64,000 bases of DNA, taken from positions 1-64,000 of the forward strand of contig QEVL01000014.1 of NCBI GenBank assembly GCA_003577305.1, read 5' to 3'. Numbering within the stretch: the first letter of the stretch is position 1; the number at the start of each line of letters is the position of its first letter. The stretch comes from Burkholderiales bacterium (GTDB lineage Bacteria > Pseudomonadota > Gammaproteobacteria > Burkholderiales > Burkholderiaceae_E). The notes beneath the pieces were generated by a model that worked only from the letters and a program-made list of their open reading frames with translations, had not been told where the DNA came from and ran no database searches. Both the position numbers and the translations under genes were made by a program. This document shows, piece by piece, positions 44,684-52,348 of this stretch.

Positions 44684-45273
44684 CCGCCGCGACGATCTTG
44701 GTCGAGTGGCGCGACGGCCAGCAAGCGGAGGTCTCGCGCGAGTTGTACGAATGGATCGTGGCGAGCGTGCCAGAGGCGGCCACGGCCGATGCACGGGCAC
44801 GTCTGTACGAGATCGGCTATCGGCTGTCGCGGATGGTGCCGGCCGTCGGCGACTCGACCGCGGAGACCGATCAGGAGCGGATCGCGCGACGCAACGCCGC
44901 GAGCAAGACGGTGGTTGATGCTTGGGATCGACTTATGCAAGCGATGGCCGATCACCCGACCTATCGCGGCGACCAGCACGACGCCTGCGAGCGGGCCGGC
45001 GTGAACATGACCGAGGCCGAGAAGTACGCGATCGCGCTGCGCGGCGTGATCGACGGATACCGGACCCCCGCACGGGCACCAAAGGGTGGCCGGCCGCCAC
45101 GGCTGCGGATGCTGTGGCTGGCAGAGTACGCTGAGCAGATCATGCCAATGCTCGGCATCGGCGAGCAGCGCGCGGCCGCAGTCATCTGCGGCGTCGTGAA
45201 ACTTGTGGACGTGACCGTTGACGCAGAGACGCTGCGCCAGACGATGCGGAACCGTCGTGTAAGGAATGGGTAG
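44680..45273 (+). CDS. Unknown satellite protein after integrase
   Basis: The 197-aa product begins at GTG 44680 within the integrase stop (GTGA). No known domain. It contains SRELYEWIVASVPEAATADA and WLAEYAEQIMPMLGIGEQRA, so it is mostly helical. Tight coupling implies joint expression with the integrase. The next gene is 123 bp on, after a short spacer in which I see nothing distinct. Confidence 0.65.
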   Translation: MTAATILVEWRDGQQAEVSRELYEWIVASVPEAATADARARLYEIGYRLSRMVPAVGDSTAETDQERIARRNAASKTVVDAWDRLMQAMADHPTYRGDQHDACERAGVNMTEAEKYAIALRGVIDGYRTPARAPKGGRPPRLRMLWLAEYAEQIMPMLGIGEQRAAAVICGVVKLVDVTVDAETLRQTMRNRRVRNG

Positions 45274-45396
45274 GCAAGAGCTGGGGGGATAGTTACACCG
45301 AGTCCCGGTCTCCACGATGCGCACATAGACGGCGCGCGTCGTTTCCAAGAGTAGGCAGGCGGCCTACCCGATGCGCCCGAGCATGGAGCGCATCAA

Positions 45397-45636
45397 GTGA
45401 AGAAATCCGGTCACAGCACCGTTCCGCCGCACACGCAGGTTCCCGAAACCCTGCACCCCGAGCAGCGTCTGCGGTTCGAAACCGTGGCGGCGCTCACTGG
45501 CTGGCAGCGCAGCAAACTCTACGCCGAAATCCGCGCGGGCCGGTTCCCGGCGCCCGAGCGCGACGGGCCGCGCTGCTCGCGTTGGCGAGCGGGTAGCGTC
45601 CTGGATGCGCTGCGCGCACGCGGGGTGCCGGCATGA
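45397..45636 (+). CDS. AlpA-like HTH regulator of the satellite
   Basis: The 79-aa protein starts at GTG 45397 with GGAG 8 nt upstream. RFETVAALTGWQRSKLYAEI followed by RAGRFPAPERDGPRCSRWRA is the AlpA/MerR-type HTH with wing. In P4-like satellites and PICIs AlpA-type proteins control excision and early genes. Its stop overlaps the next mini-ORF (ATGA at 45633-45636). Confidence 0.85.
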   Translation: MKKSGHSTVPPHTQVPETLHPEQRLRFETVAALTGWQRSKLYAEIRAGRFPAPERDGPRCSRWRAGSVLDALRARGVPA

Positions 45637-45779
45637 GGCCGACCTGGCGAGGGGCGGGCGGCGAGCGGGCGCTCGCCGGGACCGCAGAGGACAGCAAACG
45701 CGCGCCGATTCTAAACGACGACGACGCCGCCGGCAAACAAGCGGCGCTGCGCGCGTCTGGGCAGTCGAGTTCGCGGTGA
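45633..45779 (+). CDS. Mini-ORF, 48 aa, coupled in satellite operon
   Basis: ATG 45633 overlaps the AlpA-like stop, and the stop at 45777-45779 overlaps the next start (GTGA at 45776). The product is hydrophilic, with a KRAPILNDDDAAGKQAAL segment. No family known. The perfect 4-nt overlaps on both sides are the main support. Confidence 0.5.
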   Translation: MRPTWRGAGGERALAGTAEDSKRAPILNDDDAAGKQAALRASGQSSSR

Positions 45780-45838
45780 ACCTGCAGCGCGCCGACGTGG
45801 CGCTGCTCGCGCTCGCGTTCGTCGGAGGTGCATCGTGA
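45776..45838 (+). CDS. Mini-ORF, 20 aa, coupled in satellite operon
   Basis: From GTG 45776 to TGA 45838, VNLQRADVALLALAFVGGAS: a short hydrophobic peptide. It overlaps both neighbours by 4 nt (GTGA at each end). It could be a leader or coupling cistron for the OB-fold gene rather than a functional protein. Confidence 0.35.
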   Translation: MNLQRADVALLALAFVGGAS

Positions 45839-46170
45839 TCGGCGCCGTGGTCACTGGAACACTGGTCGCCGATCCGGTCGAACGCACGACGCAGGCCGGC
45901 AAGCCGTTCACGACCGCGACCCTGCGCGTGCCGGCCGGCGAGGATGCGTTGTTCATCGGCGTCGCTGCCTTCGAGCCGGTGGCCGCCGAGCGCCTCGCGC
46001 GCATGACGAAGGGCGGCACCGTCGCCGCCTGCGGGGTGCTCGAACAGAACACCTGGACCGCGAAGGACGGCAGCGAGCGCACTGGCTGGCGGTTGACCGC
46101 ATCTGAGGTGCTGACCGCGTACAGCGCGACGAAGAAACGGCGCGCGGCCGAGGGAGACGCCGATGCATGA
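45835..46170 (+). CDS. OB-fold, SSB-like protein of the satellite
   Basis: The 111-aa protein from GTG 45835 reads MIGAVVTGTLVADPVERTTQ, then KPFTTATLRVPAGEDALFIG and CGVLEQNTWTAKDGSERTGW. This is the strand pattern of single-stranded-DNA-binding proteins of the SSB/PriB kind, with aromatic residues. It lacks an acidic SSB tail. It overlaps the primase gene by 8 nt and should act with it in replication. Confidence 0.75.
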   Translation: MIGAVVTGTLVADPVERTTQAGKPFTTATLRVPAGEDALFIGVAAFEPVAAERLARMTKGGTVAACGVLEQNTWTAKDGSERTGWRLTASEVLTAYSATKKRRAAEGDADA

Positions 46171-48205
46171 GGTCGACCGCGCGCGCGCCGCGCTGCACGC
46201 GCTCGACTCCGGCTGCCCGCGCGACGAGTGGGTTTCGCTCGCGATGGCTGCGAAGGCTGCCGGGCTCGACTTCGACGACTTCCACGAATGGAGCAGACCG
46301 GCGCACAACTACCGCAACGAGGCCGACTGCGCATCCGTCTGGCGTTCGATCGCCGAGTCGGGCGGCATCGGCGCCGGAACGCTGTTCGCGAAGGCCCGCG
46401 AGGCCGGATGGTCGGAGCCGGTGAACGGCCACAGGCCGCGCCAGAGGCCGCAGGAGCCGCGCAAACCGGGCGGCAAGGCCGATGGGCCATCCTTCGACTT
46501 CGCGGCCGTCTGGCGCGATTCTGAGGCGGCCACGGCGCAGCATCCGTACATCGCGCGCAAGCTCGGGCTGCCCGACGGATTGCGGGTCTATCGCGGGCCG
46601 CTGACGCTCAACGGCCAGGCGCTCGACGGTTCGCTGCTGGTGCCCGCATTCGACGCCGACGGCAACCTTCAGTCGTGGCAGGCGATCCCGCCGGCCGGCG
46701 ACAAGCGCAACGCGCCGGGCGCGACCATCCGGGGCGCGTCGTTCTCGGTGGGCGGCGCTGTGCATGACGGCGAGCCGGTTTACCTGTGCGAAGGCATCGG
46801 CCAGGCGTGGAGCGCACATCAGGCAACGGGCAAACCCGCCGTCGTCTGCTTCGGCGCGGGCAACGTCGAGACGATCGCCAGGCGAATGCGTGAGCGTTAC
46901 CCGGTAACGCGCATCGTCATCGTCTGCGATGCCGGCAAGGAGCGCGACGGCGAGCGCATCGCGCGGGCGGTGGGCGGCGCATGGGTCGAGATGCCGGCCG
47001 GCTCTGCCGCGAACTTCGACTTGAACGACTACCACCAACAGGTGCGCTCGCTGCCAGCGGTGGCCGAGCTGCTCGCGCAGGCCCGCGAACCGGAGCCGGC
47101 CGACGACGACCGAGACGACGACCGGCCGCGCGAGATCAACATTGCCGCGCTCGCCGAGCGAGTACCCGAGCCGCCGGCATTCATCGTGCCCGATTGGCTG
47201 CCGGCCGGCGAGGTGACGCTACTGGCCGCAAACGGTGGCACCGGCAAGTCGGCGACCGCGCTGCGCCTGGCCGTGTGCCTGTGCACCGGGCGCGACTTCC
47301 ACGGGCTGCCAGTCGCGCAGCGCAGCGTCGACTTCGTTTCCTTCGAGGATGCAGAGCCGGTGATTCACTGGCGCCTGCATCGCATCTGCCGGGCGCTGGG
47401 CGTCGCGCCGGCCGACGTGGCCGATGGGTTGCGCATCTTCGACGGCACGAAGTGCGTATCCGCGTGGTACTCGCGCGGACAATTCGGCGAAACCGGGCCG
47501 ACCGCTGCCTTTCACGCGATGGCCGAGCGCATCGGCGGGCCGGGCCGCGTCGTCATCGTGGACGGATCGAGCGACACCTTCGCCGCCAACGAGAACGACC
47601 GCGCCCAGGTGAAGGCGTTCACTCGGATGCTGCGCCGGCTGATTGCCGCCGACGGTGCGCTGCTGCTGCTCGCGCACGTCGACAAGCTGGCCGCCAAGTC
47701 GGGCGCCGAGTCGCTCGGATTTTCCGGCTCGACCGGCTGGAACAACGGCGTTCGCTGCCGGTGGTACATGTACGTCGAGACGGACGACGAGGGCATCGAG
47801 TCGGGCCGCATCGCGCTCGAAGTGCGCAAGTCCAACCTCGGGCGCACTGGCGCACGGATGCTGCTCGCGTTCGATGAGGCAAGCGGCACTTTCGAGCGCG
47901 TCGACACCGAGACGCCGCAGCGCGGGCGAGCGTTCCAGAGGGCAGACGAGGCCGATGCGATCCTGCAGATCATCCGCGCCGCTTGGGCCGCTGGCGACCC
48001 GATACCGGCGGCGACCGGCGGGACGCGCACTGCACACAGCGTCTGCGAGGCTCGGGGCGAGCTGCCCGCAACCCTCAAGGGCCGGCGCGGCCGACAACGC
48101 TTCAATCGCGCCCTCGAAGAATTGCGCGCTGCCGGCGCTGTGCGCACTTCGACAGTCAGGACGGGCAGCCGGAACACGCGCGAGGTGCTCTATGCGCCAG
48201 ATTGA
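46163..48205 (+). CDS. Satellite primase/helicase (PriCT_2, Toprim, RepA-like ATPase)
   Basis: The 680-aa protein has an N-terminal PriCT_2-like region (ALDSGCPRDEWVSLAMAAKA, residues 14-33), then a Toprim-like segment (PVYLCEGIGQAWSAHQATGK and RIVIVCDAGKERDGERIARA). A RecA-like ATPase domain of the RepA/AAA_25 type has Walker A LLAANGGTGKSATALRL (about 353-369) and Walker B-like VVIVDGSSDTFAANENDRAQ. It ends with a winged-helix-like tail. No archaeal-eukaryotic primase domain is evident. It should drive replication from the nearby iterons. It partly overlaps the preceding gene, so expression is coupled. Confidence 0.85.
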   Translation: MHEVDRARAALHALDSGCPRDEWVSLAMAAKAAGLDFDDFHEWSRPAHNYRNEADCASVWRSIAESGGIGAGTLFAKAREAGWSEPVNGHRPRQRPQEPRKPGGKADGPSFDFAAVWRDSEAATAQHPYIARKLGLPDGLRVYRGPLTLNGQALDGSLLVPAFDADGNLQSWQAIPPAGDKRNAPGATIRGASFSVGGAVHDGEPVYLCEGIGQAWSAHQATGKPAVVCFGAGNVETIARRMRERYPVTRIVIVCDAGKERDGERIARAVGGAWVEMPAGSAANFDLNDYHQQVRSLPAVAELLAQAREPEPADDDRDDDRPREINIAALAERVPEPPAFIVPDWLPAGEVTLLAANGGTGKSATALRLAVCLCTGRDFHGLPVAQRSVDFVSFEDAEPVIHWRLHRICRALGVAPADVADGLRIFDGTKCVSAWYSRGQFGETGPTAAFHAMAERIGGPGRVVIVDGSSDTFAANENDRAQVKAFTRMLRRLIAADGALLLLAHVDKLAAKSGAESLGFSGSTGWNNGVRCRWYMYVETDDEGIESGRIALEVRKSNLGRTGARMLLAFDEASGTFERVDTETPQRGRAFQRADEADAILQIIRAAWAAGDPIPAATGGTRTAHSVCEARGELPATLKGRRGRQRFNRALEELRAAGAVRTSTVRTGSRNTREVLYAPD

Positions 48206-48515
48206 GTGCGTCGCAGCCGGTACGGTGTGCGTCGCTGCTGACGCCGAGCGCGTCGCAGATGGCACAAAAGCGCGTCGCAGTCGGTACGAAGGTGCGTGCG
48301 TGAGTGACCCCCCATACCCCCCGCTCGCTGTGCGCGCTGAGACGCGCGCCAGCAGCGACGCAGGTTCGGCGCGTTGGTTGGTGATTGCCGCGCTGCTCGC
48401 GTCACCGGCTGCCGAGTCCCGCCGCCCGCCACGGCAGTCCTCAGCCCCGACTGCGCTGGGTCGCCATCCGGACTCAGGCCAGCGCCCGCGGAGCCGATCG
48501 AGCCAGTGGCTCTAG
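48192..48515 (+). CDS. Possible small ORF across the iterons
   Basis: ATG 48192 lies inside the end of the primase gene and the frame runs 107 codons through the iteron array. The product is rich in Ala, Arg and Ser (REP-like VAAGTVCVAADAERVADG) and looks unlike a folded protein. It may be open only because of the 21-bp repeat period. Otherwise the stretch 48206-48611 holds no gene I can support. Confidence 0.2.
   Translation: MRQIECVAAGTVCVAADAERVADGTKARRSRYEGACVSDPPYPPLAVRAETRASSDAGSARWLVIAALLASPAAESRRPPRQSSAPTALGRHPDSGQRPRSRSSQWL
48208..48293. repeat. Iteron array, candidate replication origin of the satellite
   Basis: The 9-mer GCGTCGCAG starts at 48208, 48250 and 48272, with GCGTCGCTG at 48229: spacings 21, 21 and 22 bp, two helical turns. 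A broken fifth core (GCGTGCGTG) follows at 48294. Copies 1 and 4 also share CGGTACG after the core. The array starts 3 bp after the primase gene. Iterons beside the rep/primase gene mark origins in P4-like and PICI satellites; here this is inference. Confidence 0.6.
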
Positions 48516-48617
48516 GTTCTTCCTGGAGCTTTTCAACCACGGTTGCGATGAGCCCCGAAGTCGCGCTAGTGACTGGCCGGTCAGTTAATTCCCGATGCGC
48601 CCCATAGGTGCATGAAC

Positions 48618-49139
48618 ATGGCAGGAAAGATCAGTACTTCGCAGTTTGCCTCCCAAGTCGGCGTGACCGGCTCGGCGATCCGCAAGGCGATCGCTGCCGG
48701 TCGGCTGACTGCCGACGCCGACGGGCTGCTGGACCCGGTTGCGGCCCTGGCGCAGTGGCAGCACAACCGGCGACGCCGGCGCCGGCCGAGAGGCGCCGAT
48801 CCGGCGGTCGAGGGTGCGCCGCCACCTGCAGGTGGCGGCTTCTGGCAGCACCGAACCGAGCGCGAGGCCGCCGAGGCCGCGATCGCGCGGATGCGTGAAC
48901 GCGAGATGGCCGGCGAGCTGGTGCGCCGCGCCGAGGTCGAGCGCGAGCTGGCCGGCCGAATCATCGCGCTGCGCGAGCACCTGAACACGATGGCCGACCG
49001 GCTGTCGGCCGTGGTCGCGGCTGAGTCCGACCAGGCGGCGTGTCGCCGCGCGATCGCCGACGAGGTGCGCCAGGCGCTGCGCGGTTTCGCGGCCGAGCTC
49101 GAGGTGGCGAAGTCATCGACCACGAACCCCCTACCCTGA
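48618..49139 (+). CDS. Terminase small subunit (Nu1-like)
   Basis: The 173-aa protein (175 with the ATG at 48612) begins with a Nu1-type HTH: ISTSQFASQVGVTGSAIRKA, then IAAGRLTADADGLLDPVAAL. A basic linker and a long helical part EAAIARMREREMAGELVRRA, typical of oligomerising small terminases, follow. AGGTG at 48606-48610 is 7 nt before the ATG at 48618. Small terminases recognise packaging sites; a satellite carrying its own can redirect a helper phage's large terminase to its DNA. Confidence 0.8.
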   Translation: MAGKISTSQFASQVGVTGSAIRKAIAAGRLTADADGLLDPVAALAQWQHNRRRRRRPRGADPAVEGAPPPAGGGFWQHRTEREAAEAAIARMREREMAGELVRRAEVERELAGRIIALREHLNTMADRLSAVVAAESDQAACRRAIADEVRQALRGFAAELEVAKSSTTNPLP

Positions 49140-49154
49140 CCAATGGAGATCCCC

Positions 49155-49442
49155 ATGACCGACGTCTACGCACTCCCTCCCGAAATGACAGGCCGCATCC
49201 CTGCTGTGCCAGGGCTCTGCACGGAGTGCCTGTGCGACCCGCGCAAGTTGATGTTCTACCGGCCGGCGCCGAGCATCGTCGTGGCGTACTGCGAACACAA
49301 CTTCACCGGCGCCGTCGTGAATCTCGCCGACGAGCGCCCGCTGTGGCGGGCGTACGCACCAGTTAGCCAGGACGAATGGCGCGAGATGCTCGCCGACACA
49401 GCTGCGTTGCACCTCTCGAGAACGCAGTCCAAGCTTGATTGA
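49155..49442 (+). CDS. Unknown Cys-containing small protein
   Basis: A 95-aa protein from ATG 49155 (GGAG 6 nt upstream). CTECLCDPRKLMFYR and a later CEHNF give C-x2-C-x-C and C-x-H spacing that could bind zinc. No family recognised. It lies between the terminase small subunit and the capsid gene. Confidence 0.6.
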   Translation: MTDVYALPPEMTGRIPAVPGLCTECLCDPRKLMFYRPAPSIVVAYCEHNFTGAVVNLADERPLWRAYAPVSQDEWREMLADTAALHLSRTQSKLD

Positions 49443-49589
49443 CACGGCCCGCCAACCGTGATGCAATGCCGTTCAGCGACGAGCGTTGCTCGCCGTTCCC
49501 ACGCATCCGGTCATTGCCACGCGCTGTCAGGATTCGGGATCGGAGTCAAGCAACGCGCCGAGGCGGTGAACCGCTGGAACGCATCAGGC

Positions 49590-49641
49590 CCAGCCGAAAG
49601 GCTGGCTCTCATTGCGCCCGGCGGTTTCTTTTTTCCGGGCG
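49590..49641 (+). other. Two hairpins in the leader of the capsid gene
   Basis: CCAGCC-GAAA-GGCTGG (49590-49605) is a GNRA-loop hairpin. GCGCCCGG (about 49613-49620) and CCGGGCGC (about 49634-49641) enclose a 13-nt T-rich loop. They sit 25-75 bp before the capsid ATG and might attenuate or stabilise the late transcript. A 63-codon frame over this stretch lacks support. Confidence 0.45.
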
Positions 49642-49665
49642 CACGCTGATGCCGGGAACGCCTCG

Positions 49666-51480
49666 ATGAAGATGCACTTCCGCACGCTCGGCTTCGAGCG
49701 TGCAAAAGCCCGAGACCGCACCGTGCCGGTCGTGATCGCGACCGAAGAACCGGTGCGCCGCGAGCACGGGCGATACGGGGTGATCGCGGAGGTGCTCGAC
49801 TGCAGCTCGATCAACGCGATCGACCTGCACCGCGCGCCCCTGCCGCTGATCGTCGGCCACGAGTCGAGCCCACCGCCGATCGGCATCGTCGAGAACCTGC
49901 ACGTAGCCGACGCCAAGCTTCGCGGCCTGGCCCGCTTCGGCGAGTCGACGCTAGCCGAAGAGGTTTACCAGGACGTACTGCGCGGGATCGTGCGTAACGT
50001 TTCCATCGGATACACAACGATCGGCGAGCCGCGCCGCGTCGGCGACAGCAACACCTATCGCTTCAAGTTTTGCCCGCACGAAGTGTCGGTGGTCGGAGTT
50101 CCGGCCGACCCGCAAGCGGGCTTTTTCCGTTCACAGGAGAACGTCATGGAAGAGAGCAACGGGGTTGTGGTCGAAGACGACCGCAAGAGCCGGTCCGAGC
50201 GTCGCGCCGCGGCACGCACCGAGAACGACGTGCGCGATCTAATCAAGGTCGGCGAGCACTACAAGTCGTTCGGCGGCCTGGAGGCCGCTGCGCAGGCCGT
50301 ACGCGAGGGCCGCGATATGGAGTGGCTCCAGCGCGAGCTCTTGCGCCGCTCGGCCTCGGGCTTCTCTACCCCGCGCGGCATCGAAGAAGGCTTCCTCTCG
50401 GGCGAGCGCCGGCAGTATTCCCTGTTGCGCGCGGTGCGCGCCCAGGTCGATTCCGAGTTCGCCCGGCGCGAAGCGGGCTTCGAGCTCGAGGTGAGCCGCC
50501 ACCTGGCGCAGCGCGTCGGGCGCGAGCCGCGCGGACTGTTCGTGCCGCCCGAAGCGCTCACGCATCGTATGCAGGTCGTTGGCACCGGCACGCACGGCGG
50601 CAACCTCGTCGCGACGAATCTGCTCGCCGATCAGTTCATCACGATGTTGCGCAACCACTCGCTCGTCATTCGCATGGGGGCGACCGTGCTGCCCGGCCTG
50701 GTGGGCAACGTCGCGATCCCGCGGCAGGACGGCCCCGGCGCGATCGGATGGGTGGCGGAAGGCACGGCCGTGGGCACAGGTGCGTTGACGTTCAGTCAGG
50801 TCACGATGGTGCCGCAGACGGTCGGTGGCTACGTCGACATCAGCAGGAAGCTGATGCTGCAGGGAACGCCCGAGGTCGAGTCGCTGGTGCGCAACGACCT
50901 GGTTGCGCAGATCGGCCTGGGCATCGACGCCGCCGCGATCAACGGTTCGGGCAACGCACCGGAGCCGAAGGGCATCCTCAACACGGCCGGCATCGGCACG
51001 GTCGTGATGGGCACCCACGGCGGCGCTCCAAGCTGGGATATGGTGCAGCAGCTCGTGCGTGACGTGGCTGTTGCCAACGCACACATGGGTGCGCTCGGCT
51101 TCCTCACGAACGCGAACGTCAACTACAAGCTGTCGACGACGCCGCGGCAGGCCTCGGGCGTCGAAGGCAACTTCGTCGTCTCGGCCGACAGCCCGATCGA
51201 TGGGGACGGCTTCGGGCGCCTGGCAGGCTACCGGCTCGGCGTCTCGAACAACGTGCCCGCCACGTTGACGAAGGGCACATCGACCAGCGTGTGCTCGGCC
51301 GTGATTTTTGGCAACTGGACGGACCTGATCATCGGCATGTGGTCCGCCATTGACGTCCTCGCCGATCCGTACTCGCTGTCGACGCAGGGGGCGCTGCGCG
51401 TCATCGCCATGCAGGACGCCGATATCGCGGTGCGGCGCCCTGCATCGTTCTCGGCTGCGAAAGACGTGTTGACGGCGTGA
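49666..51480 (+). CDS. Prohead protease-major capsid protein fusion (HK97 type)
   Basis: The 604-aa protein starts at ATG 49666. Residues about 20-160 form an HK97-type prohead protease: RTVPVVIATEEPVRREHGRY, LPLIVGHESSPPPIGIVENL (catalytic His) and GIVRNVSIGYTTI (catalytic Ser). HEVSVVGVPADP follows. A charged linker and scaffold-like region lead to the HK97-type capsid domain from about residue 300: MGATVLPGLVGNVAIPRQDG, NAPEPKGILNTAGIG and SADSPIDGDGFGRLAGYRLG. One chain thus provides protease, delta-domain and shell. No portal gene accompanies it. Confidence 0.9.
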   Translation: MKMHFRTLGFERAKARDRTVPVVIATEEPVRREHGRYGVIAEVLDCSSINAIDLHRAPLPLIVGHESSPPPIGIVENLHVADAKLRGLARFGESTLAEEVYQDVLRGIVRNVSIGYTTIGEPRRVGDSNTYRFKFCPHEVSVVGVPADPQAGFFRSQENVMEESNGVVVEDDRKSRSERRAAARTENDVRDLIKVGEHYKSFGGLEAAAQAVREGRDMEWLQRELLRRSASGFSTPRGIEEGFLSGERRQYSLLRAVRAQVDSEFARREAGFELEVSRHLAQRVGREPRGLFVPPEALTHRMQVVGTGTHGGNLVATNLLADQFITMLRNHSLVIRMGATVLPGLVGNVAIPRQDGPGAIGWVAEGTAVGTGALTFSQVTMVPQTVGGYVDISRKLMLQGTPEVESLVRNDLVAQIGLGIDAAAINGSGNAPEPKGILNTAGIGTVVMGTHGGAPSWDMVQQLVRDVAVANAHMGALGFLTNANVNYKLSTTPRQASGVEGNFVVSADSPIDGDGFGRLAGYRLGVSNNVPATLTKGTSTSVCSAVIFGNWTDLIIGMWSAIDVLADPYSLSTQGALRVIAMQDADIAVRRPASFSAAKDVLTA

Positions 51481-51692
51481 TGCCCGCCGGCCGGCGCGGT
51501 GGGGTTCCCGTGAATGCGACGCCAACATCGGCACGCGAAGCGGCGACGCTGGCGATGCTCGCGAAACGCAAGTTGCGGCTCACCCCGTTCGGCCGCGGGT
51601 GGCGCATCGTCGGCACAGGCGTGGACGTGCTCGTGACCGACTGGCGCCGCATCCACCCAGACGACCTGCGCCCGCTGCGGCCGCGCGAATGA
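51480..51692 (+). CDS. Small unknown satellite protein 1
   Basis: About 70 aa from ATG 51480, which overlaps the capsid stop by one base. Basic, with KLRLTPFGRGWRIVGTGVDV followed by LVTDWRRIHPDDLRPL. It overlaps the next gene by 4 nt. Possible head-completion or regulatory role; unknown. Confidence 0.55.
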   Translation: MPAGRRGGVPVNATPTSAREAATLAMLAKRKLRLTPFGRGWRIVGTGVDVLVTDWRRIHPDDLRPLRPRE

Positions 51693-51961
51693 CGACCGAC
51701 GTTGCCGCGTGGCTCGCGGCTGGTGCCGAGCTCGAGGCCGAGCTGCTGCAGTCGCCGCCGCTCGAGCTATCCGCGATCGACGCAGCCTGTGCCGCGCTCA
51801 ATGCCGGCGGGCACCTCCGCCTGGTTGTCGACCTTCATCCGCCGCCCGGCGAACCGCGGCTGCGCGTCCGCGTGATCGAGCGCGGCTGTGCCTGGTGGCT
51901 GTCGGACAGCTGGGCGCGTGTCGCGCCTGCAGCGCACGCATTGGGCGCCGCGACCTGCTGA
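51689..51961 (+). CDS. Small unknown satellite protein 2
   Basis: 90 aa from ATG 51689 (ATGA overlap). The first part is helical and acidic (LAAGAELEAELLQSPPLELS), followed by a strand-rich part (HLRLVVDLHPPPGEPRLRVR). Last coding gene of the satellite operon before a strong terminator. Confidence 0.55.
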   Translation: MTTDVAAWLAAGAELEAELLQSPPLELSAIDAACAALNAGGHLRLVVDLHPPPGEPRLRVRVIERGCAWWLSDSWARVAPAAHALGAATC

Positions 51962-51981
51962 CCCGCGCCACGCCCGCGCCG

Positions 51982-52002
51982 GCCGCCTTCGGGCGGCTTT
52001 TT
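51982..52002 (+). terminator. Rho-independent terminator of the satellite operon
   Basis: GCCGCC-TTCG-GGCGGC followed directly by TTTTT (51998-52002). The stable UUCG loop and T-run make it a standard terminator, 20 bp after the last gene. Confidence 0.88.
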
Positions 52003-52007
52003 CGGTC

Positions 52008-52048
52008 GTGATCACCGGGGTGTAGAAGGTGGTGATCACCGTGGTGTA
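52008..52048. repeat. Tandem 17-bp repeat with GTGATCAC palindrome
   Basis: GTGATCACCGGGGTGTA (52008) and GTGATCACCGTGGTGTA (52032) differ in one base and start 24 bp apart. They lie in the 388-bp stretch 51962-52349 that otherwise holds the terminator, a doubtful short frame and the right arm-type repeats. Function unknown. Confidence 0.5.
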
Positions 52049-52098
52049 TCGGCGCGCTGCCGATCGCGCGCCCTGGGCGGTTCTGGCGGCTCGGCGAG

Positions 52099-52308
52099 AT
52101 GTGGAAGGTGGCGCCGAGGAACAAGGGTGTACGGCTCGCCGGCAAAGATGCGCTCGGCTGTTCCGTAGTGGAACAGCCGAAGGGCGACGTTCCGAGCCTC
52201 GCCGATCTCGGCATCGACCGGAAGGTGGCGATGGTGGCGCGGCGCGGGCGCGAGCGGTATCCCGAACCTCGTTTGGACACTTTTTGGACAGTCGGCCGAG
52301 CAGGTTAG
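52099..52308 (+). CDS. Possible remnant ORF near the right end of the satellite
   Basis: 69 codons; the segment PSLADLGIDRKVAMVARRGR looks like the end of a phage replication or ParB-like protein (typical LADLGI-K-S/A pattern). No good ribosome-binding site is seen. It is partly overlapped by the arm-type repeats. May be a fragment. Confidence 0.3.
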   Translation: MWKVAPRNKGVRLAGKDALGCSVVEQPKGDVPSLADLGIDRKVAMVARRGRERYPEPRLDTFWTVGRAG

Positions 52309-52315
52309 TGTGCGC
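52273..52315. repeat. Arm-type-like repeats near the right end of the satellite
   Basis: A 23-bp block with two TTGGACA units (52273-52295; 22 of 23 identical to 43471-43493) and TTAGTGTGCGC (52305-52315). Same orientation as the left copies but in the opposite order relative to the attachment site. Confidence 0.6.
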
Positions 52316-52348
52316 TATCGCTGAAAGCCGCTTGTTTCCTGAGTATTT

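Noticed and set aside
49458-49649. 63-codon frame before the capsid gene
   Set aside because: Composition and hairpin overlap suggest chance; no ribosome-binding site or family.
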